Positions 36,989 through 45,780 of a stretch of 64,000 bases of DNA are shown piece by piece. This stretch comes from Bradyrhizobium sp. CB82 (lineage in GTDB: Bacteria > Pseudomonadota > Alphaproteobacteria > Rhizobiales > Xanthobacteraceae). Below the pieces are notes generated by a model. That model saw only the letters and a list, made by a program, of their open reading frames with translations, did no database searches and was not told the origin of the DNA. Location of the stretch: the NCBI RefSeq assembly GCF_029714405.1, contig NZ_CP121650.1:2113001-2177000 (forward strand), in the 5' to 3' direction. The translations under genes were made by a program, and so were the position numbers. The first letter of the stretch is position 1. The number at the start of each line of letters is the position of its first letter.

Positions 36989-37771
36989 TGGAGACGCTCC
37001 GGCTTTGTCCCGGCCAATCGGTTGTTGATGTGGATGCCTTCGCCGTCCGCTGTTGTGACAAGATCGTTCCTGCTGAATCCTTGATCTACTAACGCTCCGC
37101 TCGGACCTCGCGATTTCCCGGCCGTTCGCGCCTTGGTAGAACGGCACGTTTCGCGCGACGGCGAAGCGCCTCTAGGGCCGACCGTCGAATCCTTTCCTGC
37201 GGAAAATTTGCGGCGCCGAGGTTAGTCCCTGCTCGGCGCGCCTGTCGGCGGATCGGCCGCGAGATCGGCACCCCGCCGATCCGCCTGCGAATCCTTGTTT
37301 TTGGGGGCTTTGACCTGGGCGGGATGGCGAAGCCCCCGATGCCGATACGGCCAAGGATTCGCGCAGGATCCGGCGCGCGGGGGCGCGCGTGGTTGGCGAC
37401 GACGCGCGGCCGCGATTTGACCAATTGCTGGCGTGAACGCCTTGCCTATCCGAACTGCTGTGAGGTGCGCAAAAGCCGCATTGAAGGGAGAGCCGTCGTG
37501 CGAAAATGCGCTGACCTGCTTGTCCCCGATCCGGCAGGCACGCCGATCGGAACTATCAGTTCCGCTTCCTTGCATTGCGGTAAAAATCGATCACAAGTGC
37601 GTGCGCCGGCCCGCAAAGGAACGGCGCAGGTCGTTCCGAGTTCGTGCTGCTCCCGGAGGCGCGGACAGAAATCCTGGCAAGGAGGGGGCTAGGAGACCAT
37701 CGCTCGAGCCACGCGCTAAGTGTTGGCGGCGTTCTCCGAGATCGAAAATACCGGCGGCAGCCGTCTCATGT
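36989..37771. other. Gap in the element
   Basis: About 780 bases without a convincing gene. Frames on both strands are Arg/Pro-rich and lack motifs. An inverted repeat GGGGGCTT...AAGCCCCC (about 37303-37336) is present with a long loop; it is a weak terminator candidate. Confidence 0.4.
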
Positions 37772-39523
37772 TCAATCTTCTAGCAGCTCAGCCAGGAACG
37801 ACTGGGTCATCGCGGTGACATCGCCGGCCTCGACGTGCTTCTGCAGCTCGTCCTGGTCGGCCGCCGGCGCCTTCGGTTTCTCCCTTTCGCCGCGCTCGAC
37901 CCATTGCGCGGCGCGGGCCGAGGCGACGTCGGCGCGCTCCAAATCGGCCGCGGTGACGGGGGCGGCCGGCCTGGTCTCCGGGGCAAGCGCCTCGGCGGCG
38001 CCGTTGGCGGCCTCGTCCAGCGCCGCGTCGACCGCCTCCTCGCCGGGCTCGCCGTCGAAGTCGAGCGCGGCCAGGAAGTGCAGGGTGGTCTCGTTGCTCT
38101 GCATCTTCTTGGCCATCTCGTAGGCGACGTTGTCGACGCTGACCCCGTGCTCGACCTCCTTCATGCGCGAGGGCGCCGGCGAGGCGGCGGCCTCGCGGCG
38201 GGCTTCCGGCGAGCCGAGCTGGTCCAGCGCCGCAGCCAGGCTGGCGGTCTGGTTCTGCTCGTCCTCGTCATCGCCCTCCGGCGGCACGTCATCGAACTCT
38301 TCCTCCATGAAGGCGTCGCGCGGCGGGGCGACCGGCGCCTTGGCGCGCAGCGCCTCCAGGGATGGCGGCAGCGCGGTGCGCCCGACCTCGCCGCGGCGGG
38401 CGGCGTCCGCCAACGGAGAGACGGGCTGGGTGGGCCGCGGCGGCCGCGCCGGGGCCACGGGCGCGAGCGAGGTCGGATCGACCAGGCCGGGCATCTGCGA
38501 GGGTGCGCGGGCCCGCCCCGAACGCGCCAGATGGTCCGGCAGCCCTTCCATGGCGCGGACGTCGCGGGCGAACTTGTCGCCCTGCTTCTGCATCGCCTGC
38601 ATGATCGCGGCGATCGAGGCGGCGCCGGCGGTGATCAGGTCGGTCGAGCTCGCCCTCTTCCCGTCACGATAGGCGGCGCGCAGAAAGGCCACCGAGCCCG
38701 CCGAGATCTCGTTGCGCAGGCTCGTCGGGTCCTTCTTCTCGCCCGCCAGCTTGACGATCGCGGCGCGCTCGTCCTTGGCCCGGCCCTCGATGATCTGGGC
38801 AAAGCGGGAGTCCGCCAGCCGCTCGGCGACCTCGACCAGCACGCCGGTTTTCTTGACCTCCTCCTTGGTGGGCTTGGTGAAGGCCAAAAAGTGGTTGGCG
38901 CGCAGCTCGAGCTGCTTCAACGTCTTGCCGTACTCGCCCTCCGGATGGGCGTGGAAGGTCTTCACCTTGAACACCGAGTCCCGCCAGGTGACGTAGGCTT
39001 CGCCGACGCCGAGCGCCCGTAAGTTCCGGACTGTCACCCGTTCCTGCTCCTCGAAGCGGGCTTCCATGTTGTCGAGATAGGGGGTCGAGAACTCGCCGGA
39101 CTTGGCGGCGTAGCCGGCGACCCGGGCGAAGCTGCCCTTGCCGGCGGAGTCGACCGCGAGCTTCGCCGTCATCTCGGTTTCCTCCACCCGCATGAAGATT
39201 TTGGTGGTGGTGTTGGCAATCATCGACTTCGCTTCTTTGTCGTCGTTGCGAAGCATAGCCGGGATATCTTGAGTGGCGAATACGAGGCTAAATCCGAGAC
39301 TTCTTGCTTGCGCGGCCATTACGGCCAACCCTTGGACAGTATAGTACCCCACCTCGTCTAAAATGACGAGGAACGGAATTGCTTTGAAACGAGGCTTGGA
39401 GCGTTCGCCCGACGAAGGCGTTGGATGCAGCGTCTGTTCGAGGAAGGCCCAACTGCAATGCCGCACAACCAGCGCCAACCCATATGCCAGCCGCGGGGTG
39501 GATGACCATTGCGCGTGACGCAT
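37772..39523 (-). CDS. Type IV coupling protein (TrbC/IcmO-like), C-terminal part
   Basis: The 583-residue reading begins abruptly. Residues 45-170 match the second half of conjugation coupling ATPases: FLVILDEVGYYTVQGLAVMA (Walker B) then ARSLGFSLVFATQDIPAMLR and ANTTTKIFMRVEET. The Walker A half and membrane helices that should come first are missing, and the first 40 residues do not look homologous. The long C-terminal region is charged and Ala/Pro-rich. Only one other gene lies between this and a 19-bp hairpin. It is probably a truncated, non-functional relic of a conjugation system. Confidence 0.75.
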   Translation of the reverse strand: MRHAQWSSTPRLAYGLALVVRHCSWAFLEQTLHPTPSSGERSKPRFKAIPFLVILDEVGYYTVQGLAVMAAQARSLGFSLVFATQDIPAMLRNDDKEAKSMIANTTTKIFMRVEETEMTAKLAVDSAGKGSFARVAGYAAKSGEFSTPYLDNMEARFEEQERVTVRNLRALGVGEAYVTWRDSVFKVKTFHAHPEGEYGKTLKQLELRANHFLAFTKPTKEEVKKTGVLVEVAERLADSRFAQIIEGRAKDERAAIVKLAGEKKDPTSLRNEISAGSVAFLRAAYRDGKRASSTDLITAGAASIAAIMQAMQKQGDKFARDVRAMEGLPDHLARSGRARAPSQMPGLVDPTSLAPVAPARPPRPTQPVSPLADAARRGEVGRTALPPSLEALRAKAPVAPPRDAFMEEEFDDVPPEGDDEDEQNQTASLAAALDQLGSPEARREAAASPAPSRMKEVEHGVSVDNVAYEMAKKMQSNETTLHFLAALDFDGEPGEEAVDAALDEAANGAAEALAPETRPAAPVTAADLERADVASARAAQWVERGEREKPKAPAADQDELQKHVEAGDVTAMTQSFLAELLED

Positions 39524-39546
39524 TTGACTGGCGCCTGACGCGTCGG

Positions 39547-39589
39547 CCAGCAGCAGGGGAGCGCCAAGCGGGCGCTCCCCTGCTGCTGG
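39547..39589. terminator. Perfect 19-bp hairpin after the large recombinase gene
   Basis: Arms CCAGCAGCAGGGGAGCGCC (39547-39565) and its exact complement (39571-39589) are separated by AAGCG. It starts immediately after the stop of the gene ending at 39591. It lacks a T-run. It could be a terminator or one end of a mobile element. Confidence 0.6.
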
Positions 39590-39590
39590 T

Positions 39591-42107
39591 TCAGCTCCGT
39601 GCGCGGGGTGTTCCCGGCGGGCGATTGCGAGGCCTTTGAGACTTGAGTTGACCGGACGGGGCGTCTGAGAGCAACTCTTCGAGAAGAGGTTGCGACAGCG
39701 GTGCTAAGGAGGGGCTGCTGATGTAGGGAAGAACAGCTTCTTTCGACCATTCAAAGGCTTCGGTACGCATGGTGTCTTCAACGATTTTGCCTCGCGCTTT
39801 GGAATTCAGGAAATACTTTTGATAGTGCCTTTTGGTGATTTGCTCGCTGTCGTGGATAGCGACTGCGGCTGCAGCTAAACTACCTGTCGCTTTGAACACG
39901 GCGCTGGCGATTATATGGCGCATCGCCTGCGACCCAAACGGCTTTATCCCTGGCAATCCGGTGCGGCGGCCACGATTTTCTGCAATGTGGTCACGGGTGA
40001 GATCGCGGAACCGACCTGCGAAGGTGCCCGGCGTGACGTGACCATCATTTTCACGTGTCACATAGAACGCGGGGCTTTCCACGCCCGACAAAATTCGGTC
40101 GCGAGCAACAGTCACGTAGGTGTTGAGATCCTCATACAGGCCCCATTGGTCTTCGAGGCGTACGGTATAGAAGCCGTTGATCACCAGATCCTGAAACGCT
40201 TTGCTCTTCTCGTTCTTGAACACTTCGGCCGGTATCTGCAGCCACCAGCATCCCTCCTCTTGGAGCACCATTTCTCGGCGTTCCCGATGGTAGGTGAGCG
40301 CGCAGAATGTCTGGCGGCGCAGGGGAACCTGAGCATGGATTTTTAGCATCACCGACTCGCGAATGGCCGTGCACCAGTGGTATGCGCCAACCTTTAGTCC
40401 CGCGATCTTGTTGCGGAGTTGCAGGGCACCGTATTCGATTGCCATCAGCGGTTTTGAAAGACGAAGTATTGGCAGGACGCGGCCGATGCTGTCAGGTTGT
40501 GTCGTTTCCCCCTCCGTCTCGGCTATTAGGCAATGGTACTCGTCTGTCGTATCGTCCAACCGTTTGCTCCAATTCCGAGATGCCTCGTCGATCTCCTTCA
40601 TGGTCAAGATTGGCCTGACATCGTCTCTTTCGCCCCGTCCGCACGCGAGTTGATCGACGTTGCGCGGCAAATCAATTGGTTGGATTTTCGAAAGCAGGTC
40701 CCGGCGGGGACGAAGCCAACCAGCTTTCGGATTGGAATTAGCGAGTTCTTTGGGCCGTTTATCCACTATCGGACCGCGGGTGAGGCTTGCCGCAAAGATA
40801 TACCAGTCCCGGTTCGATTGCGCCCATCGCCGCTCCATGCCGACGCATTCCTTTCGGTCGATCAAGAAGACGTCGTATTCGTGGAGCACTTGGTCAAATG
40901 CCAGATAGGCGATCGATAGGTTTTCCAAAGCTACTCCCAGGTGATAGTGCAGCCATCCCAAGAACAGGCAAAATCGCTGATAGTAGATGTGCTTGGAGTC
41001 CTCGTCCCATCCTTTCAGGCGTGATGGCACGTTGTCCCGAACCATGACAACGGTGCGCTTCTCAACGAGATCGTCGAATTCCTGTTGTACATGGGCGGGG
41101 AGGGTGTCGAGCCCATACTGCATGTCGGGGGCGCGCAGCTTCGCGCGTCTGAAGTCGTCAGTGTCGCGATCCTCATGGTAGATGCGGAGCGTATCAGCCA
41201 TCAGCTTTTGTCGTTCGCTCTCGCCGAGCGCTGCGACGTCCAGCTTTTTGTCGATTAGGCGTCTGAATTGCTTCTGCTGCTCGAGCGGCATCGCCCGGAC
41301 TTCTGCGGGCAAATGATGCCGTTTTACATTCGATCGTCCACTCCGATTGGACCGACGCACCTCTGAAAGATAGTTGTCGCGAACCCCGAGGGCCTTTTCA
41401 ATTTTTGCGATTTCTCCGACGAAACGTTCCGTCGGAACTTTAACTCCCGCCCCCCAATGTACTACAGTTTGAGAGCGGACGTTCGTGAATTTGGATACCG
41501 CTGTCAGAGACAACCCAACCAATGCGGATTCCAGCTTCAATCGTCCATGAAATGTCTGCAGTTGCAGCTCGCCGCGTGTTGCTCGCAGCAGGATGTCCGA
41601 AATGTGCGCCAATAGCGCGCGTTCTTTTTTGCCGTAGCTGCGCCGGCCAAGTGCCGCGGAAATCGCTGTGATGCTGCCCTCATGCAAGCCGTTGGGGCAT
41701 CTCCGCGCTATCGAACGCAGAAGCGTGTCAATCATTTTGCATTTTTGCCGGCGTACGACCCGATTCGACTCGCATTCGTCCCGGACACAGGCGACGGCAA
41801 TGTTGATCGCCTCCTCTAAGGTATAATCCGGTCGGTCTCTTGGCTTGAGACGGACGCTGATTTGAAGACCTCCGTTGGCTGCAGCTTTGATCAGATTGCG
41901 GCATCTGGAGTGGTTGCGGTTCAGCGATGGAAGCTTGACGCCCGATTCTTGGGCCACCATTGGGTAGGAGATTTGACGAGGGCGGGAAGGATCGGCGGGG
42001 AGCCCTCGGCCGTCGCTCTGGATGGTGGCGAGATACTTCTTTATCTTCGCGATATTTTCCTGGTGCGCTTTCGTCTTATCACCACCTTGGCAAGCTGATC
42101 TGCGCAT
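39591..42107 (-). CDS. Very large tyrosine-recombinase-like protein
   Basis: About 838 residues; the start at 42107 is taken from GGAGGA seven bases upstream (an earlier ATG at 42197 lacks a site). The last 250 residues have recombinase features: RRQTFCALTY (first Arg region), a Lys-bearing FKNEKSKAF, SQAMRHIIAS in place of the usual HxxR, then IHDSEQITKRHYQKY with the likely nucleophile Tyr. The N-terminal 550 residues hold a possible helix-turn-helix (LSLTAVSKFTNVRSQTVVHW) and long helical regions. Typical integrases are 300-450 residues. It sits directly against a truncated coupling gene. Confidence 0.7.
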   Translation of the reverse strand: MRRSACQGGDKTKAHQENIAKIKKYLATIQSDGRGLPADPSRPRQISYPMVAQESGVKLPSLNRNHSRCRNLIKAAANGGLQISVRLKPRDRPDYTLEEAINIAVACVRDECESNRVVRRQKCKMIDTLLRSIARRCPNGLHEGSITAISAALGRRSYGKKERALLAHISDILLRATRGELQLQTFHGRLKLESALVGLSLTAVSKFTNVRSQTVVHWGAGVKVPTERFVGEIAKIEKALGVRDNYLSEVRRSNRSGRSNVKRHHLPAEVRAMPLEQQKQFRRLIDKKLDVAALGESERQKLMADTLRIYHEDRDTDDFRRAKLRAPDMQYGLDTLPAHVQQEFDDLVEKRTVVMVRDNVPSRLKGWDEDSKHIYYQRFCLFLGWLHYHLGVALENLSIAYLAFDQVLHEYDVFLIDRKECVGMERRWAQSNRDWYIFAASLTRGPIVDKRPKELANSNPKAGWLRPRRDLLSKIQPIDLPRNVDQLACGRGERDDVRPILTMKEIDEASRNWSKRLDDTTDEYHCLIAETEGETTQPDSIGRVLPILRLSKPLMAIEYGALQLRNKIAGLKVGAYHWCTAIRESVMLKIHAQVPLRRQTFCALTYHRERREMVLQEEGCWWLQIPAEVFKNEKSKAFQDLVINGFYTVRLEDQWGLYEDLNTYVTVARDRILSGVESPAFYVTRENDGHVTPGTFAGRFRDLTRDHIAENRGRRTGLPGIKPFGSQAMRHIIASAVFKATGSLAAAAVAIHDSEQITKRHYQKYFLNSKARGKIVEDTMRTEAFEWSKEAVLPYISSPSLAPLSQPLLEELLSDAPSGQLKSQRPRNRPPGTPRARS

Positions 42108-42197
42108 TCGAAATTCCTCCACGTGGGCTTTGCTGTTGACCTGATTGTTTCCCAAGGGTCGTGATCTTTGGTGAGCGCACAAGCTCGCTAGCGCCAC

Positions 42198-43078
42198 GGC
42201 CCATGCCTTGAGCGACGCAACGTTGAGGGTCTTATCCGCACGATTTGCTTATGATCAGGGGCCGTGTACGTTTGGCTGCGGCGCTGGCGGCGGTCGCGTG
42301 TTCCCGGGTTGAGGAAAAACGGCCGCAATGGAATGAGCAAGGAGCCGACACCAAGCAAATGCAACGCAATGAATCGGGTAATCTTCTGGGGGACGGATCC
42401 CATCCGGCCTCGATCGCATAACGTAGGACATCGATCAGCTCCCGAAGACAGGGATGCGTGTCGTTCGCTCACACGCGTCTTGCTTCATCCCGCATCTCGC
42501 GCTGACGAGTCAACGCGGCTTTCTCGCATCGCATCATCTCCAGCACTGCCGGTGCGCCGTCTCATCTTCTTCGTGAATCGTGACGACGCCGTGCGAACAG
42601 CACTCCGCGGCAATCTTGAGATTGCTTGCGCCAATGGGACGCTATGGCTCCGGTACAGCCGGCGCCTTCGCTAGCCTCAGCAGTCCATTCAACTTTCATT
42701 GCGACTGATCCGGCCTGCGCGTAATCCTTGCCGGCAGCGGATCGCTCTTCATCCCTCGAGCTCATCTTCTGCGAGCAGGAATCCTTTCCATGTGGACTCG
42801 CCAAGAAGCCGGTCGAATCCTTTAGTCCCCGGTCCACCGAGCAAGGATTGAGTTTTGGAGTGGCGCGGACGCGCCGGCGACGTACCAAAACACGTTCTGT
42901 GATCAACGGGGTGGGCTCGCTTCCAATACTCGATCCCACCTTCAGGTTGTACCGTCGAGAGTGCCGGATTCACGACTCCTTCAGCCACCCGCGGCCGGAG
43001 CAGCCGGCCTGCGCCGGCTCTCCCCCTGCCACACCGGACCGTGCCATGCCAGGCCGGGCCACACCCCACCACGAACGG
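42198..43078. other. Gap upstream of the large recombinase
   Basis: About 880 bases. Frames on both strands show no family. The 5' half of the truncated coupling gene is not found here. GC-rich simple-sequence-like stretches occur near 42985-43075. Confidence 0.4.
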
Positions 43079-43651
43079 TCAGTCGAGACACTCGACGCGA
43101 AATCTTCCGAACTTGGGGCGCCAGTCGCCAAGTCCACGCGCAAAGCCGCTGGCCGCAAAAATGTCCGCGATCAACGGCGGGCTGAGCAGGCTCGGCAGAA
43201 AGGACGCTCGGAAATCGACGTTCCAGGTGTCGAACCGCGGGCGCGTCCGCATCGTGCGCGCCGTGCCGACGCGTACCGGGACGCGCAGCCGGAAGCGTTC
43301 CTGCTTCCACAATTCGTCTATGTCCTGCGGGCCGTCGTAGAACAGCCGAGCCGGGCCGTCGACCTCGATACCCGCTGCTGCCTGTTTGCCCCGACGCTGC
43401 ATCTTCGCGCCCGCGATGAAGGCGGCTTCGATCGCTTCCGCGGGAATGCACGGCGCCCCGTTCGCGAGCCAAAGGCCGCCGAACCATTCGATGCGCGCGA
43501 TCTCGCGATGGTCAGAGGCGGTTTTCAGCCGCTTTCCCGTAATCCTCGCGAGCTCGAGCGAGATCGGATCCAGCGGGTCGCACAAGCGGCCGGCATGCAT
43601 CAAAAGCGGTCGGACGCCGATCAAGCGCAACGAAACGAAGTCGCTCACCAT
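43079..43651 (-). CDS. Phage-type conserved hypothetical protein
   Basis: The 190-residue protein starts at the ATG after GGAGAGG. It begins LRLIGVRPLLMHAGRLCDPL and has ARIEWFGGLWLANGAPCIPA, LFYDGPQDIDELW and TWNVDFRASF, ending GLGDWRPKFGRFRVECLD. This layout recurs in uncharacterised phage and integrative-element proteins. The fold is beta-rich. Its start overlaps the end of the upstream HNH gene by about 140 bases. Function unknown. Confidence 0.6.
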   Translation of the reverse strand: MVSDFVSLRLIGVRPLLMHAGRLCDPLDPISLELARITGKRLKTASDHREIARIEWFGGLWLANGAPCIPAEAIEAAFIAGAKMQRRGKQAAAGIEVDGPARLFYDGPQDIDELWKQERFRLRVPVRVGTARTMRTRPRFDTWNVDFRASFLPSLLSPPLIADIFAASGFARGLGDWRPKFGRFRVECLD

Positions 43652-44018
43652 TGGCCTCTCCATGAAACGGATCCGAGATTTCGGGTTGATCGACGAGCAG
43701 GCGCGGGACGTTCGCGCGCCTAGGAATGCGCGATCCGTACTGCCGTCCGCGCAGAATCAGCGTGAAGTCGAAATGACAATCGGCGCAGAGCGTCGTTAAA
43801 TCCTCCGCAAGCTCGTGTTGGAAGCGCTCGTAGGTGCGGTGGTGCACCTGCAGTTCCGCCTCTTGCGCGCTTGCGTTGCAGATGCGGCAACGCATGCCGG
43901 AGGCTTTGAGCTCCGCCAGGCGCGCCGGATTGTTGCGCCAGGCGCTGCTCGCGATGTAGCGCTGATAGCGATCGCGACGGGCCAATGTGTCGTGGCATTC
44001 CGGATCAACATCAGTCAT
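43512..44018 (-). CDS. HNH endonuclease-like protein
   Basis: The 168-residue protein reads RYQRYIASSAWRNNPARLAE and then the HNH finger: CRICNASAQEAELQVHHRTY followed by LTTLCADCHFDF. Two CxxC pairs bind zinc and the HH pair is catalytic in the family. The start at 44018 begins MTDVDPECHD. The final 50 residues lie in another frame of the next gene, so the true end could be earlier if there is an unseen indel. HNH proteins in mobile elements can nick DNA during packaging, homing or defence. Confidence 0.7.
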   Translation of the reverse strand: MTDVDPECHDTLARRDRYQRYIASSAWRNNPARLAELKASGMRCRICNASAQEAELQVHHRTYERFQHELAEDLTTLCADCHFDFTLILRGRQYGSRIPRRANVPRLLVDQPEISDPFHGEANGERLRFVALDRRPTAFDACRPLVRPAGSDLARAREDYGKAAENRL

Positions 44019-44392
44019 TTCGGCTCCCGAAGAAATACCTGCTTGGCCGCATGCTGCACGCGACTTCATGCGCGGATGCCTAATGGATTGCATCGAGCCA
44101 CACACTCAATTTCGATCCGTCCACGATCGGAGAAGTCTCGCGTCGACACAGTCTCTTCGATCGAAGTGTCCGGTCGCGGCTTGAGCTTGCGTCCGTAAGC
44201 GCGCGGGGGCGGGAGCTCAATGCATCTGGTTCGGCGCGGCCGCCGTCCGCGCGCCCGTCCTGCATTTTTTCGATCATAAAACCGTGCTCCGTCATTCACG
44301 CCGTCTCACCGCATGCGGGGTGTCGCGCGGCCAAAAACGATCCGAGGCTCAAGGGTCTGCCATCAGCGAGCGCGGTGACGGATCAAAAATCC
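44019..44392. other. Gap with overlapping short frames
   Basis: Two minus-strand frames (44066-44299 and 44080-44295) overlap; the first part of one and the last part of the other look protein-like, which would fit a small frameshifted gene. No family is recognised. Confidence 0.3.
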
Positions 44393-45040
44393 TCACGCAT
44401 CGACACCTTCGATCAGTTCGTCCAGGCGGTCCTGTTCTTCGTCAGAAAGCAGGTGCACGGGATTGCCCTCCCGGGCCTGCCACGATGCGTACGTCCCCAT
44501 GCGTCCGTCCGGCGATAGCGCCGCGTCGAGATACTTGATGCCGTAATTGCGCTTGAAAGCTGTCAGTTTCCAACCCTCGATCACAAATTGGCCATAGCAG
44601 TGGAAGACCTCTGCCCATGGGTACTCTAGCTCGATATGACTCTCTCCGGCTATCGCGCGGCGCAACAGTTGCATCGCTTCATGAACACCGACCTCGTCCG
44701 CTCCAAGCGCGGCGATTTCGTGCTGCGGAGGAGGATGCCGGAGCGCTTCCGCGTGAATCGCGAGCATGCGCGTGGTCGCTTCCTCGCGCTTAATCTTGCC
44801 GGCATTGCTGGCGTGGAGAACCTCGATCGCTCGATCGAAGGCGGCTTCGAATGCGTCTGGGTCAATCAGCCGACGGTGCGCATCACGGTAGAGCTTGCCA
44901 ACGACGTCGCTAGGCCAGGTTGGCCGCTCAGATGGTGCCGGCGCCGGCAGCCGCCACACGCCGATGATGCGGGACCACACCGAGGTGAGCACCGTCGCCA
45001 AGGTGCCGAGAAGGATGCCTCGCCTGGAGAATCTCATCAT
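44393..45040 (-). CDS. Hypothetical protein with an N-terminal signal or anchor
   Basis: The 215-residue protein begins MMRFSRRGILLGTLATVLTS, a hydrophobic signal or anchor segment. The mature part is mixed helix and strand, including AIEVLHASNAGKIKREEATT and WAEVFHCYGQFVIEGWKL. No family is recognised. Its start overlaps the stop of the upstream frame by four bases. It is the last of three leftward genes beginning with the FtsH-like protease. Confidence 0.55.
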   Translation of the reverse strand: MMRFSRRGILLGTLATVLTSVWSRIIGVWRLPAPAPSERPTWPSDVVGKLYRDAHRRLIDPDAFEAAFDRAIEVLHASNAGKIKREEATTRMLAIHAEALRHPPPQHEIAALGADEVGVHEAMQLLRRAIAGESHIELEYPWAEVFHCYGQFVIEGWKLTAFKRNYGIKYLDAALSPDGRMGTYASWQAREGNPVHLLSDEEQDRLDELIEGVDA

Positions 45041-45184
45041 GCCCTCCGACTTGGGCCTCGTTTCTGATCATTGGAACGAATTCTGTCTTGCCGGCGAGCT
45101 ATCAGGCTCCCGATCGTACGCGGCCGCGCCACATTCGTGCCGCACCGGGCTCCCTTGCGCTCGTTCAGTCCAAGCAATCCCGCA

Positions 45185-45645
45185 TCATCGGTCCACCCAC
45201 GGTGCTTCGCGCTCCAGCAAGCGGCAGGCCTGCCGCAGAGCGGAGCTGACGAGGTCGCGCGATAGCGAGGGGTAGTCGATGCGAACGATCTCAGTTGCCG
45301 ACTTCTCGGCCAGGTTGGAGAACACGGCGCCGGGCGGCACTCGCGTGCCGCGAAAACGGGAGCGCCGCCCATGACATCGGGCCGGCGCACGACTACAGGT
45401 GCCTCCGCCGAGGTGTGGCCTGCGATGGTGTCAATAATCGCGACTCGTGCGAGGAACGCGATGTTTGATTCGCCTGATCTCCTTTCGATGTTGCGTATCC
45501 TGTGCATCATTCCCGCTGCGACGAGATGAACCCCGCAGCCAAGGAGGTGGGCAATCCCCGCCTTGGCGCTGAACATCGCCGCGGGACTTCCGTGCAGGAC
45601 CAGAAGCAGTTCGCCATCGAGCACATGGGCGTCCAGCAATCTCAT
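45185..45645 (-). pseudogene. DUF433-type antitoxin domain, frameshifted
   Basis: From 45645 the frame carries an unrecognised first part (MRLLDAHVLDGELLLVLHGS), then PVVVRRPDVMGGAPVF, the start of a DUF433 domain. After loss of one base near 45352 the rest continues in the next frame: GTRVPPGAVFSNLAEKSATE, RIDYPSLSRDLVSSALRQAC and a stop at 45185. Together these give a complete DUF433 (VapB-like, Fis-type) domain. In the unshifted frame the sequence runs to 45037 as unlikely protein. No toxin partner is obvious. Confidence 0.55.
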
Positions 45646-45780
45646 CGTTTTTCACCTCAGAGCTAGTAATACACAATGCAACAGTGATCCCGGCGCTGGC
45701 GCGCGTCCTTGTAGTGCGATGCTCGGGGGCCGAGACAACCCCTGTGTCCAGGCGGCGCACGTGAACTGGCGCCCGTCCGG

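Noticed and set aside
37835..39022. Long plus-strand open frame of 395 residues
   Set aside because: It is antisense to the coupling-protein gene, is Arg/Gly-rich, and has no motif; the minus strand carries the Walker B segment.
42264..42674. Plus-strand 136-residue frame upstream of the recombinase
   Set aside because: Arg/Ser-rich without motif; overlapping minus-strand frames are equally open.
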